The notes under the pieces are model-generated. The model was not told the DNA's origin. It was given only the letters and a program-made list of their open reading frames with translations, and did no database searches. Source: Thunnus maccoyii (lineage: Eukaryota; Chordata; Actinopteri; Scombriformes; Scombridae). Taken from it: a stretch of 64,000 bases of DNA. Shown here piece by piece: positions 25,801 through 52,368 of the stretch; positions within the stretch are counted from its first letter, which is position 1; every line of letters starts with the position of its first letter. The DNA lies in NCBI RefSeq assembly GCF_910596095.1, contig NC_056536.1:16973291-17037290 (forward strand), read 5' to 3'. The position numbers and the translations under genes are program-made.

Positions 25801-28139
25801 GTGTGTCGGTCAGTCTCCTTCCTCACCACTGCTGCTCCACTCTGTCTTTTTTCTGTGCTTTCCAGTTGTGTAATTGTGTCACTCTGTTCTCAGGTAAAGG
25901 CAGGTATGGGGAGGTGTGGAGAGGAACTTGGATGGGGGAGAGTGTGGCTGTCAAGATCTTCTCCTCTAGGGACGAGCAGTCCTGGTTCAGAGAGACAGAG
26001 ATCTACAATACTGTGCAGCTGCGACATGACAACATACTGGGTACGGCAGCAGATTTAATTTCAAAAGACATTATTCCTGTGATGTGCTTCCTGTGAAGGG
26101 AAAGGTGCAGTAGCACTTCAAAAGGCATCAGCCAAAAGACAGACATTGAAATAGCCATCTTCTCTTCCGGCTTTAGGTTTCATAGCCTCTGACATGACAT
26201 CCAAGAATTCCAGCACCCAGCTGTGGCTCGTCACCCACTTTCATGAGCTGGGTTCACTCTACGACTTCTTGCAGTACAGCAGCTTGGAGCCTGAAAGCTG
26301 CCTGAGGATGTGTCTGTCTGTGGCCTGTGGTCTGGTCCACCTCCACACTGAGATTGTCAGCTCCCAGGGCAAGCCAGCTATCGCCCACCGGGACCTGAAA
26401 AGTCGAAACATCCTGGTAAAGCGGAACGGACAGTGCTGCATCGCTGACCTTGGTGAGGGTTGAGTCGAAGCGAGGAAAGCACATCACACCTTCTAACTGT
26501 GTCTGTTTCCAACTTGCACTGATTATTTCACTCAATATCTTGAGAAAAAACAGTAGTCAGCTATATTGAAGTTGGGAATGTGCTGCAAATTAAAAGGTTG
26601 TGTCTGTGCTTTGTGCCTTCTCTTTTAGGTTTGGCTGTGATACACTCTCAGTCCAATGACTACCTCGATGTGGGCAACAATCCTCGTGTGGGGACCAAGC
26701 GCTACATGGCCCCTGAGGTGCTGGATGAGAGTATACGTACGGACGTCTTTGAGTCCTACAAGCAAACTGACATCTGGGCCCTGGGTCTGGTTTTCTGGGA
26801 AATTTCACGCAGGACCATTGTCAATGGTAACTTGAGGCAACAGCAGATTCGATTTTTGTCCCTTTGTAGATTTTAGTTGGTGTAGTAATTTTTACCTACT
26901 CAATTTTCAGGAGGAAAATGTTATTCAATGAATCTGTTATAAGTTGATGTGTTACCCATTCACTCAAATGCATCATGTTGAAAATGTGTTTTCTCTGTCA
27001 TGTCTGTCTGGCTCTGGTAGAGTATACATAAGAGGCAGTTTGTCCCATGTCTCTCAGCACTCCAGTGTTTTCCTAGTCTGTGTCTGTCTCTACTATCCTC
27101 TCTCATGATTAGCACTGCAGTAATTATAAACAGTCTTATCTGGTGTCAGCACTCGCTTGTACATAGTCCAGATGCCCTCACACACAATTTGTAGATGGAC
27201 GCGCACACACAGGCACACATGAACAAACACACTTAGTGTAAATGGATGCACATACACATCCATAACTTTGTGTGTGTGCTATTTGGGTGCACACACATAC
27301 ACACACTCAACAGGCCTTGCAGATCTTCATCATAGTGTAGTCGCCAGGGAATTGATATCTTTCCTGCTCTCTTGTTTAGTCAAACATACTTTACAAAACT
27401 CCCACTATAGTCTATCTCAAGGAGTGTGCTATTTCAGGCCTTCTATGAAGAGAAATTTATGTACTGAAAATTTCTGAGATAAAAGAGGTTCAACAGTCTA
27501 TTCATTAAGTTGATAATGAGTTGGGTTTTTTTTACAATGCACCCTAAGTCTTACAACCTGTGTTGTAATAGTTTGGTAATTATTTTTCTGCTCAACTGAA
27601 GAAACAGCACAGCTGAATCTTTTTAAAAATCTCTGTTGTGTTGTTTTAGGGATTGTGGAAGAGTACCGTCCTCCCTTCTTTGACATGGTGCCCTCAGATC
27701 CCAGCTTTGAGGAAATGAAGAAGGTGGTGTGTGTGGACCAGCAGAGGCCCAGCTTGCACAACAGGCTTCATTCCCATCCGGTAGGCCATCTGATACATGC
27801 ACACACACACACACACAAGTGCAATTATTTTCACTTCTCCTCACCTTTGGCACTCACATATTCTCAAATTCCCACACACAGGTAAACCTTGTGCACATAC
27901 AGTCAACATAGTAATACTGCTTTAACAGAAACATTACAAAACACTAACTGTGATGGACAAGTGGTATTTTACATTTGTCACTGTGTGTCCAGATCCTGTC
28001 GGCCATTGTGAAGATCATGAAGGAGTGCTGGTTCCAGAATGCGCCAGCCCGCCTCACAGCGCTGCGGGTGAAGAAGACGCTTTCCAAACTGGACCACGAC
28101 AGCGACTTCAGCATCGAGAAACTCAAACGGGACATCTAG
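22842..28139 (+). CDS. acvrl1: Activin receptor-like kinase 1 (ALK1), type I TGF-beta superfamily receptor
   Basis: Nine coding exons: 22842-22911, 24803-25033, 25412-25617, 25709-25808, 25894-26040, 26177-26452, 26629-26826, 27650-27780 and 27993-28139, in continuous frame, giving 501 aa (human ACVRL1 has 503). Residues 1-23 form a signal peptide, 24-100 a cysteine-rich ligand-binding domain ending CCRKDLCN, and 117-138 a membrane helix. The GS box TSGSGTGLP is at 177-185, where type II receptors phosphorylate. The kinase domain follows: glycine loop GKGRYGEV 203-210, Lys223 of VAVK, catalytic HRDLKSRN 322-329 and DLG 342-344. The L45 loop SDMTSKNSS (256-264) is the ALK1/ALK2 type that selects SMAD1/5/8. 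ALK1 rather than ALK2 is supported by the TD-FESYK-TDIWA and RRTIVNG blocks and by the neighbouring acvr1b. In the family it serves BMP9/10 signalling in endothelium. All catalytic residues are intact. Length, splice sites and synteny agree. Confidence 0.93.
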
Positions 28140-29070
28140 ACCAGAGCACCAGAATGAAACAGGGCCACAAGATTGAAACAGCTTGAAGGGATTTTGCACC
28201 ACATTCCAACAGCATTGGGTGCATATCATTAGCATATTTTGAACTAATGACTCACACAGTCACTGCATTATATTAAAACCATATGACTTTGAACAGTAGT
28301 GTCTAGACTGTCCTGCACCCAAGGCTATTTTCTTTGTTAGCCCAATTTTCATCTCCCATATTTCGGGTGCCTTAAACCAAGAGGCCCCTAAAAGAAAACC
28401 AATGTGATCAAATATTTCTTTTCAACTGCAAAAAACTTAGATCAGACGACAGAGTGATGATCACAGAACAATTCATAGGCTGTTTTTCGACACACACAGG
28501 ATTTTATTCATCATTCTGTAAACATAGCGTGATTACTCATCGTCTTGGATGAGAGGAAGTACAACATAGTTTTGTTTTTGTCATACTGGAGTTTCTCTGA
28601 AATAAAATTGCACTTGCGGGTTTTCCCATAATTACCAACACCACAGAAAAGAGAACAGAAAGAGCCTGGTTGTCCTTCACTATAACTACAGGAAACATGT
28701 AAGTAATAACATGCTCATAACAAAGCACATTACCTGTTTAACTTTTATAAAAATGAGCATTTATCATCCGCACATAGACGCAATGAGCTATTTAGTTGTA
28801 CATATTTTAACTGTGGCTGTTGTCTTATATCACCATTGGGTTTGTTGTAAATATTTAACCTATTTCAAAAGGGGGTATTATTTTCTATTATTCAGCAAAG
28901 AGACACATATTATTCATTTTTATGACACAACTTTTTTACAAAATATTTTTCTACATTTCTGTAGGCCTAAAATGTACCATCACCATCCCTATGAATTCAC
29001 AACAGTTAAAAAGTAAATAACTGACATGTAATATTGTATATGTTGAATAAAGGATTGTATTTTTCAAATG
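28140..29070 (+). other. acvrl1: acvrl1 3'UTR with poly(A) signal
   Basis: Noncoding sequence follows the TAG at 28137-28139. An AATAAA at 29046-29051 in GT-containing surroundings is the likely poly(A) signal. Earlier AATAAA-like hexamers are weaker. Confidence 0.55.
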
Positions 29071-30132
29071 TTGGGGCTGTATATTCTGATTTGTAGCAGA
29101 TATGAATGCAATCCTCTCATTGGCCAGTAGAGGTCATCAGATTATAGACAGTGATACATGTTGTTTACAGTATAGTGCAGCTCACCTCGACAGGTTTACA
29201 GCTTAATCTGTTTTGATAGATAATTGCCTGCTGTACGTATTTCCTCATATCTAAATAACCATGAAGTCCTTTGTTAATTGCATGAAATTCACCATATTCA
29301 TTAAGATCAGCATTTTTTCTCTCAGTCACGCTCACCTTACAGTGAGATGCTCAAGTTAAAATATAAATGCAATTATGTAAGACAAACCTGACTGAATGGG
29401 GACTTAACATGAATAAACATGTTAAAAAAAAAGAAGGTTCATTTATTTTTGCTGCTTTTTCTGCTCAGTAGTTAAAGTTTTAATGTTAATATAATGCTAA
29501 TGCTAATGCTAATATAACCTTGCACATGTCATGTTTAATTTTGTCACTTATGAAGAAAGAATGCAAACATTCAGGATTATCCAATCTGTGAAGTTTCATT
29601 TATAACTAATCTATAGATCCTTTTTTTCTTTTTAAAAAAAAAAGAAAATTCTGACATATTTCTACATAAATCATTTTTTTCCTCAAAAACAAAACTGCTT
29701 GAAAAAATGTATGTCTGCTCTTCAGATGAGTCAAAAATGTAACCATAGCCTTACAGTTTTAGCTTTAACCTGAGCAACCATAGTGTATTAAGTTGGATTA
29801 AGTGTCAGGTTAAATTAAGATGGTTGATATCTCATTTTATATTAAAAAATATTTTTAAAAAACAAATATTTTGCTTCTCCAATGATCTGGTGGGAAAAAT
29901 GTGGTCAAAGTGAAGCATGAAATTATCTAATTTGACATGCAGAACATCAGACTGTTACAAAGAATACAAAATGTCCAACAAGAATCAAAATTCTGCAAAC
30001 ATTTTTCCCCAAGAAAGTTGCCCAGCGGTTGGTGAAAATAATCATTTTGTCCCCTTCATGTAATGTTTTCTCTCTGTATCTGTCATGCTTGCTCTTCCTT
30101 TATCTGTTTGTGTGTGCATGTGTGTGTGAATA

Positions 30133-30232
<100 letters not shown>

Positions 30233-30991
30233 GTCTGTCTGCCTGGTTGTTGAACAAACTCCAGAGAGATAATACTCCCTCAAAGCCCCAGTCTGTCTGG
30301 TCAGTCAGATGAAGAGCTGGTTATTTTTAACACTGTAGGGGGGTTGTTCAAGTATCAGAGAGGCCAAACTCCCTGTCTGTGAGTGCAGAGCCCATCTCAC
30401 TTCTCTCTCTGCTTCCCTCCTCTGTGTATTCTTTTTCACGGTGGGATCACTCCAAATGGCTCGGCAGAGACGGAGGGATTTGTTCAGCAGACAACGCATG
30501 CTGAGGACATGTGAAGATAAATTGGACAGGGCTGATAATGGACAGATATAAAGCCACAGAGGAGACTATGCAGACACAATTAGGCTTGAGGATAGATCAG
30601 TGAGAGCGCTAGCAAGAGGACAGGCGATAAAAGCAGGGACAGATAAAGTCCCAAATGCACCTGGTTACAGCCTGACTCACCCTTTCCTGAGCTTCATTCT
30701 CAATCAGTGGCAGCTGGAAGTGTTAGTGGGGTATAGACTGGTCCCCAAGCTGAGAGAAAACCCGGAATAGATCTGGACCAAAACACCATGTACAAATTTT
30801 CAGATCTTTCTCACTAAAAACTGCAAGCAGATGTAACTTTCTCAAAAATCTCATACAGCAGCTGAAATGTAATCTTAGAAAAACTGGGACAGTAAGGAAT
30901 CAAATGTCGCAGCCTATTTTTTTTATGAAGGCTGAAACCAAATTGGTCTCCCAGAATTTGATCAGGGAATATGGATGGATTGACACGTGTG

Positions 30992-31069
30992 CAGTACCAA
31001 TCAAAAGTTTGGACACACCTTCCCATTCACTTGAATGAGAAAGTGTGTCCAAACTTTTGACTGATACTG
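30992..31069. mobile_element. Palindromic MITE (CAGTACC... family), copy 1
   Basis: The 78 bp element is a near-complete inverted repeat: CAGTACCAATCAAAAGTTTG at the left and, on the other strand, CAGTATCAGTCAAAAGTTTG at the right, continuing through GGACACAC. TA follows the right end at 31070-31071, while the left flank is TG, probably a mutated TA. The TA target and the sequence match a widespread fish Tc1/mariner-type MITE. A second copy is at 57221-57291. Confidence 0.75.
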
Positions 31070-31745
31070 TATTTCATAGTCTGACTAGCTTAATACTAGA
31101 GGGACAAGTGCAGGGAGGCCCAGAGTCATAAGGCCCCTGCCGCCTTCTAACCTACATCCAGAATAAGAGAAAAGGTTTAATAATCAGTCACAGTCACATT
31201 GGATTCCTCTGCCATTTGCATTAGAGGACTATGTCATGGCTGATTTCAAATGTCTACTTTGAATGTAGGCGTGGCCTACTTTTAACAAGAGTCATGAGTT
31301 TGGTGACTGACCTCAGATCATTAAATCCCTGATAACACATTTTATTGTCATAAATGTCATTAGATTATCTTCAATGTTTTAAATCATCTTTTGAAATGTC
31401 ACGATTTTACCATGACATAATGTCAATTGGAATTTATGAAAACTGACTTTAACATAGTCTGACAGTCATAGACAGTAAACTGTAATAATGCTTAATTCTG
31501 CTTTTCTAATAAAATACTAACTATTATTAAATCCATGGGTCCACATTTTGAGGGAACAACAACAAAGATAGCATCAGATTATTTTCACTATTTTTTTTTT
31601 TTTTTTTACCTTTTTAAACATTCAGCTGATGATTTTACATTTTCAGTAACAATAAGAGTAGAAGATGGCCAGTTAGACCCAGTAAGTTCCCTGAATATAT
31701 TTTTGTTTCAAAGAGACCAATCATCAAAAGCAGTCTTAAGTAATA

Positions 31746-32087
31746 TAGGGCTGCAACTAACAATTATTTTCATTATCGATTAATCTGTCGATTATTTTCT
31801 TGATTTCTTCTTTGGTCTATAAAATGTCAGAAAATGGTGAAAAATGTCCAAGGTGATTCCTTCAGATGTCTTCTTTTGTCTTGACCAACAGCCCACAACT
31901 CAAAGATATTCAGTTTACTATCATAGAAGACTAAAAACAGAAAATATTCACATTTGAGAAACTGGAATCAGAGACTTTGGTCTTTTTTTTAAATGACTAA
32001 AAACGATTATCAAAATTATCAAAATAGTTGGCGAATAATTTATTAGTTGGCAACTAATCCATTAACGGAGTAATAGTTGCGGCTCTA
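31746..32087. mobile_element. hAT-type non-autonomous MITE
   Basis: The 342 bp element begins TAGGGCTGCAACTAA and ends AGTTGCGGCTCTA, which are inverted with few mismatches. It is flanked by 8-bp target duplications AAGTAATA (31738-31745) and AAGTAATG (32088-32095), 7 of 8 identical. The 8-bp duplication indicates hAT. The interior carries the TCGATTA-rich ends and the GGTCTATAAAATGTCAGAAA phrase common to an abundant percomorph family. There is no transposase ORF. Confidence 0.8.
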
Positions 32088-32439
32088 AAGTAATGACCTC
32101 AGTCAAGGTTCAAGTTTATACAACCATAAAATCACTCACAGTGCAGTACTCCCCATCCGAATAAACCAACATCAATCATATAACATAATATTTAAACGCT
32201 CATAAACTAAAACTATAAATAAACAACATGAAAAAATACTACTATATTTTCAGGAATGCATTCAGCTAAATGCAGCTGTTTAATGTGATAACCTAAAACA
32301 TTAGGACACAGAGTAATACCGTAGAGATGAAGTCATAATTTACTGTTGTTGTTGTTTTTTCTAATAAAATAAACATATCGTGCGTCTATAACACTCACTC
32401 TGCCTCTTGGTTATATGAGACAGTAAGATTGTAATTCAT

Positions 32440-32685
32440 CCGCTTTTTATTTACAACACAGCTCCTGACCTCGGCTGCAGACTTGCAGGCGGCCCTCCCC
32501 TTTAAACACGCACGCACACCCCTTTAAATACGTCACTCGCCTGGCTGGCTGGCTGGCTGGCTGGCTCGTATCTGGCGGTGTGGTGGTGTGTGCGGTCGGA
32601 CTGTGGTTGTGTTTCAGGTCTGGTCGTGTTGATAACGACACACTTCGGACGCATTTCATCGCGGAGAGATGGGAATTCTGAAGAA
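32440..32685 (+). promoter_or_regulatory. acvr1b: acvr1b promoter and 5'UTR (CpG-rich)
   Basis: GC- and CpG-rich sequence in an AT-rich region directly precedes the first coding exon and continues into the start of intron 1. It includes a TTTAAATA motif at about 32523-32530 followed by a CRE-like ACGTCACT, and six CTGG units at about 32541-32566. The transcription start is not resolved. Confidence 0.6.
32541..32566. repeat. (CTGG)6 in the acvr1b 5' region
   Basis: Six tandem CTGG units are visible in the 5' leader or proximal promoter of acvr1b. Confidence 0.9.

Positions 32686-32695
<10 letters not shown>
32669..32695 (+). promoter_or_regulatory. acvr1b: Upstream ORF overlapping the acvr1b start codon
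   Basis: An ATG at 32669 in a good context (G at -3, G at +4) opens an eight-codon reading frame, MGILKKWL, that ends at the TAA of 32693-32695. It overlaps the acvr1b ATG at 32686 in a different frame. Whether the transcript includes it is likely, since it is only 17 bases upstream, but translation is untested. Confidence 0.5.
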
Positions 32696-46527
<13,832 letters not shown>

Positions 46528-46893
46528 GCGGCCAGGCGGTGAAAAAAGGCGCGCTGGAGACGCACAACTAGACCACACTCCCATAGGAAACAAACACTAA
46601 AGACTGACTGCAAAATGAAAACCCTGCCAGTTTTAAAGCCACACTCCAAGTTGTGACAAGGCCTACCTCACCTTTTTAGCCAAAACTACTGAGAATCACC
46701 CACTCCTATCGACTCTCCTCCCCTCCTCCTACCTCCCCCTTTTGTTCCTCGTGTCTCCTCCCCGTCCCCCCTTCGACCTCCCCTTCTCCATGGGCCACAA
46801 CACTACAGCACTACCACTGTTAATATCATCACACTCAACCTTTTTTCTTTTTCTTTTCATTTCCCATGGCAGGAATAACTATTGTACAGTGAC

Positions 46894-46924
<31 letters not shown>

Positions 46925-48945
46925 GCTTGTTTGATCTTTTTTACCTCTTCGAAATCGTCCCATGACGGACTAACCTTGTCCAGAAGAGTCAAGCATGTTG
47001 TGGGTTTCAACTTCAAGAACTATAACATTTAACTTCTGTTGGCCATGCAGCTACACATTCTGTTGCTGTGAGTGTGTGAGGAGGGGGGAGGGTGGGGGAG
47101 GCTGAAGCACTGTTTCTAGTTGTGTGTAAAAGGTGTCCGGACTACTAGCATGTCTCAAAGACACCAAGATGTCCTCTGGTATAGTCTGTAGTTCATTAGA
47201 CATAATCAGTTATTGGACATTTGGTAATTAAGCATACAAACAAACAGCCAGATTGTGCTTTTAATCCCTCACTTAAATATCCTACAAACAATTGTAGCTT
47301 CCTCATCACGCGCGAGACCCGCAGGTTTTGCGCACAACCGATGCGGTCCGGTCCTGGTGTTAGTTTGAAACGTTGGCAGGGATAATGTTTGGGATGGTTT
47401 TTAATTTTTTATTTATTTGTTGATAGTTTTTATTTCATATTGATGAACACTGTGAGATGAGACGTGACAAGCCGGAGTCTTGATATGAAAATTAATGTTA
47501 ATGTAGTTCAGTCCAAGTCTTCACCACAGTTCAGATTTTAGGGGTTTTTTCTGCATTCATCTAATAAGATACTCAGTTAAAACATGGATGTAGCCATAAC
47601 CCCCGCTGGTGACAGACGATGACATCATGCACACTGAGCAAATAAGAGGCGTATGAAATGGCAATGAAAAAATACTGTTTTTCCTTTTTTTTTGTTTTTA
47701 ATGTATTTTTTTGTGTTTTGTGTAAAGACATAATGATCGGTGTTTTCTTTTGACTTTGACATTAGACACTACTGATGATGGGTACATATGATTTGTATAT
47801 AAAACATGCTTCTTTTTTTTTTTTCCTTTTATGCCACAAGCTCCAGTGTGACATCTGAACAGTGATTTTTTTTTTTTTTTTTTTCTTTTTTTGCTTGAAT
47901 GGTACTTTCAGATCTGTCTGCATGGTTTCTAACTGTGCCAGGAAATAACACTGTCATGTCATCTGCTGGATTTTGTTTTTCACTCGCTCCTCTCATGGCA
48001 GTTCGGTGGTACTACTGATCCCAGATCATTTTGCTGCAACTTCTGTTTTGTTTTTGTTTTGTTTTTGTTTTTTTAAATTGTTGGAATTGATTGTTGAGTT
48101 CTTTTCAGAGCTCAGTAATGCAGGTCTGTTTCTACATTATGTCCTCTGGGGTGACATCTCCTTCTCATTGACACTGGAATATTTAGGAGCGTCGTGTAAC
48201 CTTGAATTCTGATACTGCCGATGGCTATTTATTCAGAAATAAACCCAACTGCTGACAGTTCACACATGTGGATTCCAGGGAAACGTACAGTTAGATGTGA
48301 TAAGTAGTTCAGAGGTTTTACCTTCAAAGACTGACATGCTGTAAAAGTGAAACTGCATGTTATCGTTCTACTTTGTCGTCCGTTTGCAGACAAGGTTATG
48401 AGAGTATTACACTGACACTTGTCATCATTGGGCTCTGCACTGTTATGTCCACATGGACTTTAGTTAATGTTAGTTGTGTCATGATTATCAACACTTGATC
48501 CAGAATCCATGTGTCATGTTAGTATCCATTTTGCATGCTGTCTCAAACACTGGGTCCTCTGCACTGAGGTAGATGAACTTAAGACTTTCCCCTCTTCCTA
48601 CCTGTTGTTTTCTCTTATTTTTTCGGGTCGTTGGCTGTGTACCCCAGAAATGTTGCTGCTACTGTTAACATGGGTAGAAGTTCAGCAGGCAGAGCGTAGC
48701 GGAGGAAGGGGGGCTGGGAGGGGAAAAGGGGAGACTGCTGTCAGTTGAACCAAAATTGTCATAACACTCCTGTCCATGTTTGATTTGTTGCCATGGGTAT
48801 ATGACCATCAGACATCCTGTTCATGAGTAATACTTCAAGATTTAAAAAAAAAAAAAAAAAAATGTTGTGCAAATCTTTTCAGAATAAGTTCAAAAAGTGT
48901 ATATAGATGATATACAATAAATTCCTTTTTTTCTTATCTGTGACT
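46528..48945 (+). other. acvr1b: acvr1b 3'UTR with poly(A) signal
   Basis: Noncoding sequence follows the TGA at 46525-46527. Several long T tracts occur on the sense strand (about 46898-46924, 47812-47824 and 47868-47891), with an A tract at 48843-48862. AATAAA at 48916-48921, followed by T- and GT-containing sequence, is the likely distal poly(A) signal; another is at 48238-48243. Confidence 0.6.
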
Positions 48946-49449
48946 TCAGCGGTGCTGCTCATTCAGGGTGTCATGCAGTGTTTTCATTGTCAACAGCTGC
49001 TTCCAGATGTAGAAAGGTCAGAAGTTCAGCAAGCATGCAGGCTGTACTAAACCTAACAAGAAAACCATATATTGGATTATACGTATATAAGGTATACAGT
49101 ATTTTTAAGGTATCAAATTGCATTTTTTTTCATGGGTTTTTGTGTTAATCCTTTGAATGAATGTGTTCTTTATGAGCCTCAGCTGTGAAATCAGACAGTT
49201 GGCAGTTGTTTTAACCTGGAAGCCTTGATTTAAAAATGAAAAAATCTCATGGTTCACTTATTAGATTTATTCAGGAGCTTTTAGCTACATCTTGTGGCCT
49301 GACCAGAGTTCCACAATCAGGTCACATGGACCAGGGAAACATCACCATGACGACCTAGCAAACACTGATGAAGGCCATTAGGGGTGGCACCACGAGAAAT
49401 CAGTTATGTGGGCCTTGAGTTAAGATTATTTTTTAAACTATATAAAAAA
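48946..49449. other. Short spacer between convergent acvr1b and kmt2d
   Basis: About 0.5 kb separates the probable 3' ends of two genes that point at each other. No coding or structured element was recognised. If either transcript uses a more distal poly(A) site, the UTRs would overlap. Confidence 0.5.
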
Positions 49450-52368
49450 AAAAAAAAGTAAAATAAGCATGTATTTAAAATGCATTTTATTTTTCCTTTT
49501 ACAAGAAACAAAAGCAGACAAAGAAATAAGATGACAGGGAAAGGGAGTGGAAAGCTGTATATAAAGAGATGCAACCTCTGGCGTCCTGAAAAAAATATGT
49601 ACAATTCAAAATAATATCCATACAAAACATGCCACATACAATTAAAAATGATCATTATATTTATTCATATTCCCTAAAAGTATCTCTGCTGTACAGATGC
49701 AACATCTTTTTAAAAAGTAGGTGAGGTTAAAAAAAACCTTCAATTTTGAGCAAACTTTATTAAATTATAAGATATGCAGAGAACTTAAATTAAGATTCAG
49801 AGAAGTTAAAAATTATTCAGGCTAAAATCCAGTGAGCGGCATAATGTCTCGTTATGGTCTTCCCTTGAAATAGAAACATACCAAAAAATATATATATCAC
49901 TGCTTCGGATACTTGATCAATATCTACCACTTTAGAGAAGTTCTCCGTTATACTATCAGAGTGCAATTCATTACCAGGTTAAGTATGGGATTAACTTTGA
50001 GTATTACATCATAACATACATTAGGCCAAGTAACCATTTCACAAGGTTTACCAACACATTCACTTCTATAAGGAAGATATAAAAAAGCAAAACACTAACA
50101 ATATTCTAGGGAATTCAAGATTTTCCATTCAAGAGTATATTAATCCAATTGTAACCAATTAAGGGACAGGTTTTGGTAATCAACAAGCAGTAGCATAAAT
50201 AAAAAGAAAAAAAAAAACACGAACAATATTACATAAATACAAATGCTATGCACCATTGTACTGTTTTATGCAAGAAGTGATTTTCATGTCTAATTAACGA
50301 CTCTCCACATGAATCCTTTCGCAAACAGTTTTGTAGTTACCTCGGCTTCTCGTCGCAAAGTGATTAGAGAAGACCAGACATTTTTCTCATACCTATTTTA
50401 ACAAACTTGTCTCTGAGAGCTTATAGCAAAAACACTAATAGAAAAACAGGTAAATGCAAAACACTCTGGTTCATATACATAAAGATATTAGTTTGCCATT
50501 TTACATATATTTATATTTATATACAGCTTTATCTTTGTTAAAATGATATCCAGTGGTAGATTTTTTTTTTCTTCAATTTTATTTCTCTACACTTTTTGAC
50601 TTTATTGATTACAAAGGGGCTGGATAAAGAGTTGCTGTCCCCCTAATGCATATACTATATATACAGTTTGTACAATTTTGCATTTTTAAATCATGTGAGG
50701 TCTTAGGTTAGGGGAAGGAGGAAATAAAGTAGTATGGGAAGGTGGAGTTTTAGTAAAGCTCCCTTTAAAGACTTTTTTTTTTTCATTCATCTTACATAGA
50801 AATGAAAACAAATGCCCTTTTATCCAATAAGTCTTTCCCTGCCGTCAGTTCAGCCTCGAGAGGACAGTACCAGCACTAGAAAAAGCACACTACAGGGAGG
50901 AAGTAGAAACACTGCAGGCTGTACTCAGGCAGAGGAAGACTTACTACAGTAAAGTTTAACAACAGTCCACTAAATAATACAGATAGGAAGAGGCATGATT
51001 CAAAGTTTAAGGTTGAGTTGTGAAAAGATTGAGTTGTTGGGGAATAAAAAGCATCATATGGGACAGTAGTCATGCATCCACCAGCTGGTTTTTCAACGAG
51101 TGGAACTTCAATGTACGAAGCAACAAGAAAAATGTGTAGTTGGTTAATTTTGGGACTTCATAGTCTTCTTCAAAGACCAAGTAAATCCTAGAGCCATTCA
51201 TTCACACCATTACTGTCTTAAGCAACTTAAAAAAGGTGGATGTTATTGTGCTTTCACACAGCTAATAGCATGGTTTTGAGACGCATAAATAAAAAGAAAA
51301 AGAAAAAAAAAAAGAAGAAGAAAAGCTACATCAATGTCCAGGATGATTTGGTGGCATACAGGACACCCGCTAAGCTTCTGATTGTGATTTTTAATGCAAT
51401 ATCTTATCAAAACTGTCATATATTTCCTCTGTATAAATAATTCATGAATAATAATTATGTTGGCTCATTATTGTAAATCATCATCAGCATAGAGTAGATA
51501 GAGCAAACCTGCTGCTTAAGATTCCCTGCTTGTCCGAGAAGGCTAAGCCCATAAAAACATTCCCCCTTTCCCCCCCTGTTCCACAGTAGCAGTTAACAGT
51601 TTTTTTTTTTTTTTATACAAAGCAGTCACTTCCCGCTAAATCAATGAGGTAGACTGGGTCCAACTAACCCACCTTGGGACTCCACACAGTCAGAACATCT
51701 GGTGCCTCTGGAGCCACAGATCAATAGCATCTTAAATGTTATATTAACTTTTTTTTCCATCGATCATATGCAGTTCTTACACAGAGCCACATCAAGATTG
51801 TCTAGCTAGCCAATATCCGTGTTGTCTTCATTGATGACTTGATGGGGAAAGTGCCTTTTCTGGGAGGTGAGGGGGGAGGTGTGGTTGGGTGGGACAGGAA
51901 ATAGGTCCGACTTAAAACATAAAAATGCATTATTAGTTCATTCTTAGTATTTTAAAATGGCTTTTTGACGAAGCTCCAGGTTGAGCTCTGCGCTATGAGT
52001 ATTGATAGAGGGTCAGAATCATTTGGTAGATGTTGAGGATTGTTTTCCAGCCACTGTAAGCTTATTGAGAACAGTCGAGGGGGGAAAGGGTTTTGGCTGA
52101 GGAAAAAGAATAGTCCAAACATGAAAAGTTAGGCCCACCATCAAGCTGCTGTTGGTGGAGGTGGTCGGGTGCTTTTATTGATTAATGCTCTTCAAACCTT
52201 TGGCTACAGGTGTCAACGCTTTAGTCTTTCAATGATGGAGGCCAGCCTTCCTCCACATCTTTCAGAACAGCTTATGCACTGGCTATGTAAGATTCAAAGG
52301 CTTTGGCGCAGGAGTGTTCTGGCACCAGTGAGAGGGGAATTATCCATTTATTTTTCTCTTTCTCCTTG
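49450..52368 (-). other. kmt2d: kmt2d 3'UTR
   Basis: AT-rich noncoding sequence follows the kmt2d stop codon on the minus strand. Candidate poly(A) signals (TTTATT on the plus strand) are at 49485-49490, 49670-49675 and 49756-49761. The last on the minus strand, 49485-49490, gives the 3' limit used here. No splice sites or ORFs of note were found. Confidence 0.5.
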
